The position numbers were made by a program, and so were the translations under genes. Below, in pieces: positions 48,346-57,393 of a DNA stretch of 64,000 bases (position 1 is its first letter; every line of letters starts with the position of its first letter). The stretch covers positions 1,704,501 through 1,768,500 of the forward strand of contig NZ_CP019508.1 in NCBI RefSeq assembly GCF_002002865.1. The letters are read 5' to 3'. The notes under the pieces were generated by a model that was not told the DNA's origin, searched no databases, and saw nothing but the letters and a program-made list of their open reading frames with translations. The DNA is from Brevundimonas sp. LM2 (GTDB lineage Bacteria > Pseudomonadota > Alphaproteobacteria > Caulobacterales > Caulobacteraceae).

Positions 48346-49727
48346 ACCGCGTCCTGCTGATCGCGCGCCGCGAGTTCCTGGCCTATGCCCAGACCGTGGG
48401 CTTCTGGCTGTCGCTGTTGGCCCTGCCGTTGTTCGCAGTGCTGGGCGGTGCCCTGCCGCTGCTGATGCAGGGGGCCGATCCCGTCCGGGCCGTGGTCCTG
48501 ATCGAGGAGACGCCGGCGGCGTCGGGCCTCGCCGAGGCCGTGCGGCAGACCCTGGCTGAGGAGGGCCAGCGTCGGGCGGACGAAGTTCGTCAGGCGACGG
48601 AGCAGGCGGCCGCCTCGGCCGGAGCGCCTCCGGGGGCTGCAGACGGCGCGCTCGCCTCCATCAGCCAGCCGCGACTGCGCTTTGTCGCCACGTCCTCCGA
48701 CCTGTCCACGGCTGCCGCTGGGCCCGCCCGCGACGCCGTGGCGCGGCGCCTGCTGAGCGACGGGACCCCCCCGGCCGACCGGCCCGACGCGGTGGTCTTC
48801 CTGACCCGCGAACAGGGCGTGCCCGCTGCCCGCGTCTGGTCGGCGCGCGCCTCCGACGACACGGTGCGGGATTTCATCAGGACTGCCCTGAAGGACGCCA
48901 ACCGCGAGGCGGTGCTGCGGGCCGCCGGCATCGATGCCGGTGTGGTCGACGCGACCGAGGCCTTCGAACCCCGGATCGCGGTCTTCTCGCCGAGGTCCGC
49001 GAGCGGGGGCGAGGTGTCGTTCCGCGATCGGCTGCCGGGCTTCATCGGCCTGGCCATGTGTTTCATCCTGTGGTCGCTGATCATCACGGGGGCCTCGATC
49101 CTGCTGAACAGCGTGATGGAGGAGAAGTCGAACAAGATTCTCGAGGTGTTGCTGTCCTCGGCCTCGGCGACCGAGATCCTGACGGGCAAGGTGCTGGGCG
49201 TCGCTCTGCTGACCCTCACGGTCCTGGTCGTCTGGGGCGGGATCGGGGCGTTCGCCCTGATCACGGCGGCCCCCGACATCGCGGCCGACGTCGGCTCGGT
49301 GCTGATGCGGAACGGTCTGATCTTCTATTTCGCGGCCTATATCGTCGGCGGCTACCTGATGTACGCCGTCCTGTTCGCCGCCATCGGGGCCTTTTGCGAG
49401 ACGCCGCGCGACGCCCAGACCTTGATGGGGCCGATCATGATGGTGCTGGTGATCCCGATCCTGGTCGTCCAGATGTCGCTGGTGAACCCTGACGCCGCCG
49501 TGGTCCGGTTCATGTCCTGGGTGCCCTTCTTCACCCCCTTCCTGATGAGCGCCCGGGCCCCGTCCGAGCCGCCCCTGATCGAGGTGATCGGTACCATGGC
49601 GGGCATGTTCGCCATGGCCCTGCTGATGGTCTGGCTGGCCGGACGGGCGTTCCGGGCCGGCGCACTGTCGGACGTCAAGCTGAGCTGGAAGAGCTTCGCC
49701 GCAGCGATGGGGGGCGGGGGGCGGTGA
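48342..49727 (+). CDS. ABC-2 type permease (NatB-like)
   Basis: 461 aa. An N-terminal helix (TVGFWLSLLALPLFAVLGGA), a large extracytoplasmic domain (about residues 45-225, alanine-rich) and about five further helices from 230 to 440 (LAMCFILWSLIITGASILL, MEEKSNKILEVLLSSASATE, a classic ABC-2 segment). Coupled to the ATPase gene. The strand ends in a repeat-rich intergenic region. Confidence 0.92.
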   Translation: MNRVLLIARREFLAYAQTVGFWLSLLALPLFAVLGGALPLLMQGADPVRAVVLIEETPAASGLAEAVRQTLAEEGQRRADEVRQATEQAAASAGAPPGAADGALASISQPRLRFVATSSDLSTAAAGPARDAVARRLLSDGTPPADRPDAVVFLTREQGVPAARVWSARASDDTVRDFIRTALKDANREAVLRAAGIDAGVVDATEAFEPRIAVFSPRSASGGEVSFRDRLPGFIGLAMCFILWSLIITGASILLNSVMEEKSNKILEVLLSSASATEILTGKVLGVALLTLTVLVVWGGIGAFALITAAPDIAADVGSVLMRNGLIFYFAAYIVGGYLMYAVLFAAIGAFCETPRDAQTLMGPIMMVLVIPILVVQMSLVNPDAAVVRFMSWVPFFTPFLMSARAPSEPPLIEVIGTMAGMFAMALLMVWLAGRAFRAGALSDVKLSWKSFAAAMGGGGR

Positions 49728-49736
49728 GGTTCGTTT

Positions 49737-49893
49737 CCTTCTCCCCTTGCGGGAGAAGGTGGCCGAGCGAAGCGAGGTCGGATGAGGGGTGACTCCCGGT
49801 CGGGCCGATGGGCGTCTGCTCGCCTGAACCTGTCTGCGTCTTCGTACCCCTCATCCGCCCCTTCGGGGCACCTTCTCCCGCAAGGGGAGAAGG
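49737..49893. repeat. Intergenic inverted repeat element
   Basis: Left arm 49737-49790 and right arm 49846-49893 share 25 bp of perfect inverted match at their outer ends (CCTTCTCCCCTTGCGGGAGA and on) and CGGATGAGGGGT at their inner ends, around a 55-bp centre. Elements of this look are dispersed in Caulobacter/Brevundimonas genomes between genes, probably as non-autonomous repeats. Confidence 0.8.
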
Positions 49894-49899
49894 GAAACG

Positions 49900-49935
49900 A
49901 AAAAGGCCGCCCCGGGTGTCCGGGGCGGCCTTTGA
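49900..49935. terminator. Bidirectional rho-independent terminator
   Basis: Perfect 11-bp GC stem GGCCGCCCCGG/CCGGGGCGGCC with a GTGT loop (49905-49930), A-run on the left (AAAAA, giving U's for the leftward rpsU transcript) and TTT on the right for the rightward ABC operon. It sits between the two convergent units. Confidence 0.88.
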
Positions 49936-49956
49936 AATCTTCGTATTCGCTGCCGA

Positions 49957-50196
49957 TCAGGCGCGCGGGACGCGGGGCTTGGGCGGCGGCAGCAGGCCTT
50001 CGCGCTGCATGCGCTTGCGGGCCAGCTTGCGGGCGCGGCGGATCGCCTCGGCCTTTTGACGCGCGCGCTTCTCCGAGGGCTTCTCGTAATGCACGTGGCG
50101 CTTCATTTCCCGGAAGCTGCCTTCGCGTTGCATCTTCTTCTTGAGGGCTTTGAGGGCTTGATCGACGTTATTATCGCGAACGAAAATCTGTACCAG
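49957..50196 (-). CDS. rpsU: 30S ribosomal protein S21, CTG start
   Basis: 79 aa: [40 protein letters not shown], then a basic tail. No ATG, GTG or TTG fits the conserved start; CTG (50196-50194) lies 6 nt after AAAGGAGAG on the minus strand, giving the normal M-V-Q-I-F protein. Upstream in-frame codons would add a tail absent from S21. S21 binds the small subunit and helps initiation. The coq9 gene is divergent, and the bidirectional terminator lies 22 bp after its stop. Confidence 0.93.
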   Translation of the reverse strand: MVQIFVRDNNVDQALKALKKKMQREGSFREMKRHVHYEKPSEKRARQKAEAIRRARKLARKRMQREGLLPPPKPRVPRA

Positions 50197-50381
50197 GTTG
50201 AACTCTCCTTTGGCTGCCCGCCGCGTCCTGTAGAGGCGGGCAGACAAATAAAATAGCTTCCCGCGGGCGACAGCCCGGCGAGCGAAGGCGTGCGGATACA
50301 CCAAGCCCCGCCATCTGTCCAGATCGTCGCGTCCCGGATCGCGCTGTCGCGCGTCCGGGATGACAAGGGTAGAGTGTCCTC

Positions 50382-51050
50382 ATGACCGAAGCGCCACACC
50401 TCTCGAATGCAGCCTCAGGCGACTGGGGTGACCGGACCGAACAGGCCGTGCTGGACGCGGCGATCCGGCTGGCTCCGACCCTGGGCTGGAGCGCCCGCAT
50501 GGTCCGCGCCGCCTGCGCCGAGACCGGCCTGTCGCAGGGTGATCAGGACCTGCTGCTGCCTAACGGCGCGCGCGACCTGGCCGCCCTGCTGTCGCGGCGC
50601 CACGACGCGCGGGCGCTGGAGATTCTCGGCGAGCCGGGCGCGATGAAGATCCGCGAGAAGATCTTCGCCGCCGTCTCGGCGCGGATGGAGGCGGGGGCCG
50701 CCGACCTGGAGGCGACGAAGAAATGCGCCGGCTTCCTGGCCCTGCCGACCAACGCCGACCTGGGGCTGAGCCTGGCCTGGGAGAGCGCGGACCACCTGTG
50801 GCGCTGGGCGGGCGACACGGCGACCGACTGGAACCACTATTCGAAGCGGACGATCCTGGTGGGGATCCTGATGCCGGCGTTGACGCTGCGCTGGTTCGAG
50901 GGCCGCGCGCGGGCGGAGGCCTTCGTGCGCGCGCGGATCGATAACGTCATGGTTTTCGAGAAATGGAAGGCGGGCGTGGATCTGGACGCGCCGGTGAAGC
51001 GGGCGACGGAGTTCCTGAGTCGGATGCGGTACGGCAGGACGCCGGAATAG
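50382..51050 (+). CDS. COQ9 family protein
   Basis: 222 aa. The conserved core has LSQGDQDLLLPNGARDLAALL, then ADHLWRWAGDTATDWNHYSKR, which is the hallmark COQ9 segment. COQ9 proteins bind lipids and support ubiquinone synthesis with COQ7. Divergent from rpsU, with a 185-bp gap likely holding both promoters; the pairing with rpsU is common in alphaproteobacteria. Confidence 0.93.
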   Translation: MTEAPHLSNAASGDWGDRTEQAVLDAAIRLAPTLGWSARMVRAACAETGLSQGDQDLLLPNGARDLAALLSRRHDARALEILGEPGAMKIREKIFAAVSARMEAGAADLEATKKCAGFLALPTNADLGLSLAWESADHLWRWAGDTATDWNHYSKRTILVGILMPALTLRWFEGRARAEAFVRARIDNVMVFEKWKAGVDLDAPVKRATEFLSRMRYGRTPE

Positions 51051-51226
51051 TCCTTCCCCCATTCTTCATGGGGGAAAGCCGTCCGTCTTCGAGCGCAGCT
51101 CGAACAGGACGGATGGGGGAACTTCAGCCGACATCAAAGCCAGAAAGAATTCCCCCATCGGCCCTGGATCGCTGCGCGATCGACGGGCCGCTTTCCCCCG
51201 CGAAGGGCGGGGGAAGGGCCGAGGCG
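51051..51226. repeat. Palindrome-rich intergenic repeat between coq9 and ileS
   Basis: Contains several inverted repeats: CTTCCCCCAT-tctt-ATGGGGGAA-type at 51053-51078, GATCGCTGCGCGATC at 51167-51181, and CTTTCCCCCGC/GCGGGGGAAGG near 51190-51217. The convergent coq9 and ileS genes both end here, so the hairpins likely terminate both. The repeated CCCCC/GGGGG arms suggest another dispersed intergenic element of this genome. Confidence 0.6.
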
Positions 51227-54196
51227 TCAGGCCGGGTGCTTCGCGTCCCACCACCGCACGGCGTCGGCGTCGCGGGCGCTGAGGTCGGGGTAGGCGGGGT
51301 CGGAGCCGACGTCGGGCACCCGGCGCCAGGAGCGCGCGCATTTGGGGATCGAGAGAGGTTCGATCCGGATTTGCGGGAACTTCTCCGGGTTCTTGTCGAG
51401 CACGTCTCCAAGGGGGCCATCGGACAGGAAGGCTTGAGACGTCCGGAAGACCTCGGCCGCGAACTCGTTTCGGCTCTGACCGTTGACGTCGAAGGCTGTG
51501 AACTTGTACTCGCCGCCTTGAACGTGAACGGCCGCATCAATGGCACCGCCAATCAGCTTTTCGCTACGTGCCGTCTCGATGGCCGCTGTCACCATCTCCA
51601 GAAGGCGTTTGACGCTCCCCCACCGCGCCGCCTCCTCCGGATTGCGCCACTCCCCCGGCGTCTCCGGGATCACCCGGGCACAGTTCGTCCCGCCCTGCGG
51701 ATACCGCGTCGTCCAGGCCTCCTCCATGGTGAAGGGGGTCAGCGGTGCCAGCCAGGCGGTCAGGCGCAGGAACACCTCATGCATCACCGTCCGCGCCGCG
51801 CGGCGGCGGATCGCGTCGGGCCGGTCGCAGTAGAGGCTGTCCTTGCGGATGTCGAAGTAGAGGGCGGAGAGGTCGCCGGCGCAGAACTCCAGCACCGGCC
51901 GGACGACGTCCTGGAAGCGGTAGGTCTCATAGGCGCCGCGCACCTGCAGATCGAGCTCCCACAGCCGGTGAAGGATGAACCGCTCCAGCGGCGGCATGTC
52001 GGCATAGGCGACGCGTTCGGCCTCGTCGAAATCGGCCAGGGCCCCCAGCAGGTAGCGGACGGTGTTGCGCAGCTTGCGATAGGCGTCGACCGTGGTCTGG
52101 AGGATCTGTTTGCCGATCCGCTGGTCCTCGGCATAGTCCACCAGGGCGACCCACAGGCGCAGGATGTCAGCCCCCGATTCCTTGATGACCACGGCGGGGT
52201 CGGTCGTGTTGCCCCGCGACTTGGACATCTTCTCCCCGTTCTCGTCCTGGGTGAAGCCGTGGGTCAGGACGGCGTCATAGGGGGCGCGGCCGCGGGTGCC
52301 GGAGCCTTCGAGCAGGTTGGACTGGAACCAGCCGCGATGCTGGTCCGAGCCTTCGAGATACAGGTTCGCCGGCCAGTGGCTGGGGCGATCGCCCGTGTAG
52401 CCGTGGGCCGGGTCGCGGGTCTCCAGGGCGAAGGCGTGGGTGCAGCCGGAATCGAACCAGACGTCGAGGATGTCCTCGATCTTCTCATAGTTGGCCGGGT
52501 CGTGCAGGCCGAGGAAGTCGCTGTCCGGCTGGGTGTACCAGGCGTCGGCACCCCCCCGTTCGATGGCGGCGACGATGCGGGCGTCGACCTCGGGGTCGTG
52601 CAGGGGCTGGCCGGTGTGCTTGTCGACGAACATGGCCAGAGGCGTGCCCCAGGCGCGCTGGCGGCTGATCAGCCAGTCGGGGCGGCCCTCGACCATCGAG
52701 CGGATGCGGTTCTTGCCGGCGGCGGGGTGGAAATCGGTCTGGTCGATGGCGGTCAGCGCCGTCTCGCGCAGGGTCGCGCCGTCGGCGTGGTCCAGCGCCT
52801 TGTCCATGCGGATGAACCACTGGGGCGTATTGCGGAAGATGACCGGGGCCTTGGACCGCCAGCTGTGCGGATAGGAGTGTTCCAACCGGCCGCGCGCCAG
52901 CAGGGTGCCGGCCTCGATCAGCTTCTCGATGACGGCGGGGTTGGCGGAGCCGAACTTGCCGGTCTTCTTGCCCTCGGTCTCCAGCACCTTCAGGCCGGCG
53001 AACAGGGGCACGGACGGGTAGTAGGCGCCGTCGGGGTCGACGGTGTCGGGCACCTCGTGATGACCGTGGGCCTTCCAGACGTCGTAGTCGTCCGCGCCGT
53101 GGCCGGGGGCGGTGTGAACGAAGCCCGTGCCGGCGTCGTCGGTGACATGGTCGCCGTCCAGCAGAGGGACGTTGAACCGATAGCCGTCGTCCAGCTCGGC
53201 CAGGGGGTGGGCGGTGACCAGGCCGGACGGATTGATGTCGTCCAAACGGGTCCAGGTCGCGATCTTCGCGGCCTTGAAGACCTCCTCGGCCAGCTTGTCG
53301 GCCAGGATCAGCCGGTCGCCCGCCTTGGCCCAGGGCTCGAACTCCAGACCCGTCTCCATCGACTGGACCTCGTACAGGCCATAGGCGATCTCGGGGCCGA
53401 AGCTGATCGCGCGGTTGGCCGGGATGGTCCAGGGCGTGGTCGTCCAGATCACGATCGAGGGCGTCTGGTGGCGGAAGGCCAGCAGGTCGTCGGGATGGTC
53501 GTCGGTGGCGGCGATGACCGGGAACTTGACCCAGATCGTGGGGCTGACGTGGTCGTGGTACTCGATCTCGGCGTCGGCCAGGGCGGTGCGTTCGACCGGG
53601 GACCACATGACGGGCTTGGAGCCGCGATACAGCTGGCCCGAGTTCTTGAACTTGTGGAACTCCTTCACGATGGCGGCCTCCGAGAGGTAGTCCATCGTGG
53701 CGTAGCGGTTATCGAAATCGCCGGTGATGCCCAGCCGCAGGAACTGGGCCTTCTGCACCTCGATCCAGCCGGCGGCGTATTCGCGGCAGGCGGCGCGGAA
53801 CTCGGCCTTGGAGACCTCGTCCTTGCGCTTGCCCTGGGCGCGGTAGCGTTCCTCGATCTTCCACTCGATCGGCAGGCCGTGGCAGTCCCAGCCGGGGACG
53901 TAGTCGACGTCATGGCCCAGCAGGAAACGGCTGCGGACCACGAAATCCTTCAGCGTCTTGTTCAGCGCATGGCCGATGTGGATGTCGCCGTTGGCATAGG
54001 GCGGGCCGTCGTGGAGCACGTACAGCGGTGCGCCCTCGGCCTGACGCTGTGCCCGCAGGGTCGCATACAGGTCGCCCCACTGTTCGAGGATCAGGGGTTC
54101 CTTCTGGGGCAGGCCGCCGCGCATGGGGAAGGGCGTCTCGGGCAGGAAGACGGTCTCGCGATAGTCGCGGCCGGTCGGGGTGGGGGCGTCGGACAT
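51227..54196 (-). CDS. ileS: Isoleucyl-tRNA synthetase
   Basis: 989 aa. Class I synthetase. The HIGH motif is in GDIHIGHALNK (residues 73-76) and KMSKS at about 656-660 (GEKMSKSRGN). The CP1 editing domain lies about 190-400 (TPWTIPANRAIS, GTGFVHTAPGHGADDYDVW). The anticodon-binding domain follows, and no C-terminal zinc-knuckle cysteines are seen. Length is usual for alphaproteobacterial enzymes. The complementary strand has a 1102-codon open frame, which is a shadow of codon bias. Confidence 0.97.
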   Translation of the reverse strand: MSDAPTPTGRDYRETVFLPETPFPMRGGLPQKEPLILEQWGDLYATLRAQRQAEGAPLYVLHDGPPYANGDIHIGHALNKTLKDFVVRSRFLLGHDVDYVPGWDCHGLPIEWKIEERYRAQGKRKDEVSKAEFRAACREYAAGWIEVQKAQFLRLGITGDFDNRYATMDYLSEAAIVKEFHKFKNSGQLYRGSKPVMWSPVERTALADAEIEYHDHVSPTIWVKFPVIAATDDHPDDLLAFRHQTPSIVIWTTTPWTIPANRAISFGPEIAYGLYEVQSMETGLEFEPWAKAGDRLILADKLAEEVFKAAKIATWTRLDDINPSGLVTAHPLAELDDGYRFNVPLLDGDHVTDDAGTGFVHTAPGHGADDYDVWKAHGHHEVPDTVDPDGAYYPSVPLFAGLKVLETEGKKTGKFGSANPAVIEKLIEAGTLLARGRLEHSYPHSWRSKAPVIFRNTPQWFIRMDKALDHADGATLRETALTAIDQTDFHPAAGKNRIRSMVEGRPDWLISRQRAWGTPLAMFVDKHTGQPLHDPEVDARIVAAIERGGADAWYTQPDSDFLGLHDPANYEKIEDILDVWFDSGCTHAFALETRDPAHGYTGDRPSHWPANLYLEGSDQHRGWFQSNLLEGSGTRGRAPYDAVLTHGFTQDENGEKMSKSRGNTTDPAVVIKESGADILRLWVALVDYAEDQRIGKQILQTTVDAYRKLRNTVRYLLGALADFDEAERVAYADMPPLERFILHRLWELDLQVRGAYETYRFQDVVRPVLEFCAGDLSALYFDIRKDSLYCDRPDAIRRRAARTVMHEVFLRLTAWLAPLTPFTMEEAWTTRYPQGGTNCARVIPETPGEWRNPEEAARWGSVKRLLEMVTAAIETARSEKLIGGAIDAAVHVQGGEYKFTAFDVNGQSRNEFAAEVFRTSQAFLSDGPLGDVLDKNPEKFPQIRIEPLSIPKCARSWRRVPDVGSDPAYPDLSARDADAVRWWDAKHPA

Positions 54197-54423
54197 GATG
54201 GGTCTCGGGCAATCTTGGGCGGAGCGTCGGGTGAGGTCGGCTGGAAATCCCGGCGGGCGCGGGGGCGGTGAAGCCCCGTCGGCGCTACGCCGGGCGGCTA
54301 ATCTCGATCAGAATGATCCGGCGGACGTCCATGCCCGGTTCCTAACAGGGCACAGGGGCTGGGAAAAGCGGCGCGTTCGCCTAAGCTCGACCCCGACGTG
54401 ACAACGGGTGGCGGAGAGGCTTG

Positions 54424-54996
54424 ATGATGCGGTTCTGGATCCTCGCAGCGGCGGTCGGCGCCGGACTGTCGGCCTGTTCGCCGACGGAAGACACGCCCGC
54501 CCCGGCGGACGGGCCTGCCGTGGCCGCTTTGGCCGGCAGCGCGTCGCCCGGTCCCGCCTCGGGGACCCGCGAGGACGTCTATGCCGCCCAGAGCCTGGGG
54601 CCGGAACCCTTCGTTCGCGCCCTGTATGCCCAGTATGAAGTCGGCGGGCCGCAGGGCGACCGACCCGCGCCGGGGCAGGAACCGCTGTATTCGCGCACGC
54701 TGAATGCCCTGGTCGGTGCCGATTTCCGAGCCGCGAACGGCGAGGTGCCGACGTTGAACTACGATCCGATCTGCGCCTGCCAGGACCAGGCCGATTTCGC
54801 CGTGACCGCCGTGGCGGTGGCCCAGTCGGCCCCGAACGCGGCGGAGGCCAACGTCAGTTTCACCAACTTGGGCGAGGCCAGGACTTTGACGCTGAAACTG
54901 GTCCGCGAGGGCGTGAACTGGAAGGTCGATGACGTCGTCGACGACGGCGCGTCGCTGCACGACACCCTGATGAAGGTGGCCGAGGCCGCTGCCTAG
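54424..54996 (+). CDS. Predicted lipoprotein, DUF3828-like
   Basis: 190 aa. Lipoprotein signal peptide with lipobox LSAC (ILAAAVGAGLSAC). A low-complexity linker precedes a domain (about residues 60-185) with FVRALYAQYE and TLNYDPICACQDQADF, resembling DUF3828/NTF2-type lipoproteins; two close cysteines (CAC) may be paired. ATG at 54424 or 54427, after GGAG. Its stop overlaps the convergent ribF stop by 4 bp. Confidence 0.75.
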   Translation: MMRFWILAAAVGAGLSACSPTEDTPAPADGPAVAALAGSASPGPASGTREDVYAAQSLGPEPFVRALYAQYEVGGPQGDRPAPGQEPLYSRTLNALVGADFRAANGEVPTLNYDPICACQDQADFAVTAVAVAQSAPNAAEANVSFTNLGEARTLTLKLVREGVNWKVDDVVDDGASLHDTLMKVAEAAA

Positions 54997-55940
54997 CGGT
55001 CCGGCGTGGCGGCCAGGGCGATGCGGGCCGCCGCCGCGTCGCTGTCGATCTGAGCCTTCAGCGCGTCCAGCCCGTCAAAATTCATCTCGCCGCGCAGGAG
55101 GGCGACCAGTTCGGTCTCGACGGTCTGGCCGTACAGGCTCTCCGCAAAATCGAACAGCCACACCTCCAGCAGGGGCTCGGGGATCTCGAACATCGGCCGG
55201 ACGCCCAGATTGGCGACGCCGTCGATGACCCGGCCGTCCGGTAGCCGGGTGCGGGTGGCATAGACGCCGTAGGCCGGCCGCATGTAGTCGCCCAGACGGA
55301 CGTTGGCGGTCGGGACGCCGATGGTGCGGCCCCGTTTCTCGCCGTGAACGACCTCGCCCTCGATGGCGAACGGGCGGCCCAGGATGGCGGCGGCGCGGGC
55401 CATGTCACCGGCGTTCAGGGCCTCCCGCACGGCGCTGGACGACAGCTTCAGTCCGCCGGGGTCGTCGATGCGATCGGTGACGGAGACGCTGAAGCCGAGG
55501 TCGGCGCCCGCCCGGGCCAGGCCGTCCGGCGAGCCGGTGCGGCCCTTGCCGTAGGTGAAGTCGAAGCCGACCGCGGCATGACGAAGGCCCAGGCCCTCGC
55601 TCAGAACGCTGCGCGCGAACGTCTCGTCCGACATCGCGGCCATGTCGGCGTCGAACGGCAGCAGATACAGCCGCTCGACCCCCAGGGGGGCCAGGGCGCG
55701 CGCCATCTGAGCGGGCGACATCAGGCGGAAGGGGGCGGCCTCGGGCTGGAACCAGCGGCGCGGATGGGGCTCGAAACTGACGACGGCGAGGGGGGCGTCC
55801 AGCCGCTCCGCGGCCTCGCGGGCCGCGGCGATCACGCCCTGATGCCCTCGGTGGACGCCGTCGAAGGCCCCGAGCGCGGCGGCGGCGCCCTGCTGGTCCG
55901 GCGACAGATCGCGCCAGCCGGTGAGGATTGCGGTGGGCAC
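54993..55940 (-). CDS. ribF: Bifunctional riboflavin kinase/FAD synthetase
   Basis: 315 aa from a GTG. The N-terminal FAD synthetase domain has the nucleotidyltransferase motif GAFDGVHRGHQGV (HRGH about 30-33). The C-terminal kinase domain (about 180-310) contains TANVRLGD and GVANLGVRPMF with the family GxxPT-like GVPTANV. Converts riboflavin to FMN then FAD. Followed by, but not overlapping, the MaoC gene upstream on the same strand, so the three minus-strand genes may form an operon. Confidence 0.95.
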   Translation of the reverse strand: MPTAILTGWRDLSPDQQGAAAALGAFDGVHRGHQGVIAAAREAAERLDAPLAVVSFEPHPRRWFQPEAAPFRLMSPAQMARALAPLGVERLYLLPFDADMAAMSDETFARSVLSEGLGLRHAAVGFDFTYGKGRTGSPDGLARAGADLGFSVSVTDRIDDPGGLKLSSSAVREALNAGDMARAAAILGRPFAIEGEVVHGEKRGRTIGVPTANVRLGDYMRPAYGVYATRTRLPDGRVIDGVANLGVRPMFEIPEPLLEVWLFDFAESLYGQTVETELVALLRGEMNFDGLDALKAQIDSDAAAARIALAATPDR

Positions 55941-55951
55941 GACGGTCCCGC

Positions 55952-56407
55952 TCAGGCCTTGGCGGGCCGGCGGCGGCGCGGCACCCGCACCACGGCCTCG
56001 CCCTCCATGATGCAGTCCTCGCCGACGAAGCCTTCGGTCCGCAGGGTGACCCGGGCCGAATCCTGGTCGACCGCCGCGACCGTGATCTGGGCGCGGACGA
56101 CGTCGCCGATCCGGACCGGCTTGTGGAAGGACAGGGTCTGGCTGAGATAGATGGCGCCGGCCCCCGGCAGGATCGTGCCGACCACCGCCGAGCCGAACGA
56201 GGCGCTGAGCAGGCCGTGGGCGATTCGCCCGCGATAGGCGGTCTTGGCGGCGAAGGCTTCGTCCATATGAACCGGGTTGAAGTCGTCCGACGCCTCGGCG
56301 AAGCAGCGGATGCGCTCTTCCGTGACGGTGACGTCCTTGATCGCCACCATGCCGGGCGACAGCTCTTCCAGAATATAGCCGCCCGAGGCGTGGGGTCCGA
56401 TGGTCAT
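55952..56407 (-). CDS. MaoC-family (R)-enoyl-CoA hydratase
   Basis: 151 aa, hot-dog fold. The hydratase-2 motif DDFNPVHMDEAFA carries the catalytic Asp and His; RIAHGLLSASFGSAVVG follows. It probably hydrates enoyl-CoA to (R)-3-hydroxyacyl-CoA in fatty-acid or polyhydroxyalkanoate metabolism, like PhaJ. Same strand as ribF, 11 bp from it. Confidence 0.92.
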   Translation of the reverse strand: MTIGPHASGGYILEELSPGMVAIKDVTVTEERIRCFAEASDDFNPVHMDEAFAAKTAYRGRIAHGLLSASFGSAVVGTILPGAGAIYLSQTLSFHKPVRIGDVVRAQITVAAVDQDSARVTLRTEGFVGEDCIMEGEAVVRVPRRRRPAKA

Positions 56408-56445
56408 GCCCCGGTGTTAGCGAGGCTTCGCCGCTTTGGCGAGGA

Positions 56446-57315
56446 CTACCAGCGCAGCTCGAGCGCGGCGTAGCGGGCGTGGGCCGTCTCGGCGGTCAGC
56501 AGAGCACCGGCCCGGGCCGGGTCAAGGTGGCCTTCCTCATGTCGGGCCGCGTCGCCGTGGATGCCCTGGGCGATGAACAGGCAGTCCAGGCCTTGCTGGT
56601 TCGCGCCCAGGACGTCGGTCACCACCCCATCGCCGATGCACAGGACCCTGGACCGGTCGACCGGTCCGCCCAGCAGCCGCTCCGCCTCGGCCAGGGCCAG
56701 ATCATAGATCGGGGCAAAGGGCTTGCCGGCCATGGTCACCCGGCCGCCGAGCGATTCGTACAGGTCGGCCAGCGACCCGCCGCAATAGATGATCCGGTCG
56801 CCGCGCTGGACGACCCGATCGGGGTTGGCGCAGATCAGCTCCAGATTTCGGCTGGCGGCCTCGGTCAGGGCGGCTCGATAGTCTTCCGGCGTCTCGGTCT
56901 CGTCGTCGATCATGCCGGTGACGGACAGGAAGGCGGCGTCCGCCACCCCGTTGGCGCGCGTCAGGTCCAGGCCGGCATAGAGGATGTCGTCGCGGGTCGG
57001 GCCGATGATCCAGGCCGGACCCGGGGCGCGGCGCGCCAGCTCGGTGCGGGTGGCGTCGCCGGAGGTGACGAAGGCCTGCCAGCTGGCACGCGGCACGCCG
57101 AGAGCGTCCAGCTGGGCGATGACGTCGGAGGCGGGACGCGGCGAGTTGGAGATCAGCACGACATGGCCGCCCTGATCGTGGAAGCGAGTCAGGGCCTCGC
57201 AGGCCTCGGGCCAGCTCTCGCGTCCGTTGTGGAGCACGCCCCAGACGTCGCACAGCAGGATGTCATAGTCGTCCGCGACGGCGGACAGGGCGGGCAGGGG
57301 ATGAGGCAGGGTCAT
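56446..57315 (-). CDS. TIGR01459-type HAD hydrolase (NagD-like)
   Basis: 289 aa. HAD motif I DILLCDVWGVLHNG (nucleophile Asp), motif II LISNSPR (Ser/Thr) and motif III/IV VLCIGDGVVTDVLGA. The C2 cap and length fit the alphaproteobacterial TIGR01459 group of NagD-like phosphatases. Substrate unknown. It is first in the minus-strand run HAD-MaoC-ribF. Confidence 0.92.
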   Translation of the reverse strand: MTLPHPLPALSAVADDYDILLCDVWGVLHNGRESWPEACEALTRFHDQGGHVVLISNSPRPASDVIAQLDALGVPRASWQAFVTSGDATRTELARRAPGPAWIIGPTRDDILYAGLDLTRANGVADAAFLSVTGMIDDETETPEDYRAALTEAASRNLELICANPDRVVQRGDRIIYCGGSLADLYESLGGRVTMAGKPFAPIYDLALAEAERLLGGPVDRSRVLCIGDGVVTDVLGANQQGLDCLFIAQGIHGDAARHEEGHLDPARAGALLTAETAHARYAALELRW

Positions 57316-57393
57316 GGGCGCTGACTAGCCGGTCCCGGCGAAAGGGTGAAGGAGGGTTTGGCGTCGCGCCGTCGGCCTGCTAACCGGACGCGC

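Noticed and set aside
50963..54271. 1102-codon open frame on the plus strand opposite ileS
   Set aside because: It mirrors the ileS gene exactly, shows no domain or motif, and is explained by strong GC bias at third codon positions, which removes stops from the complementary strand.
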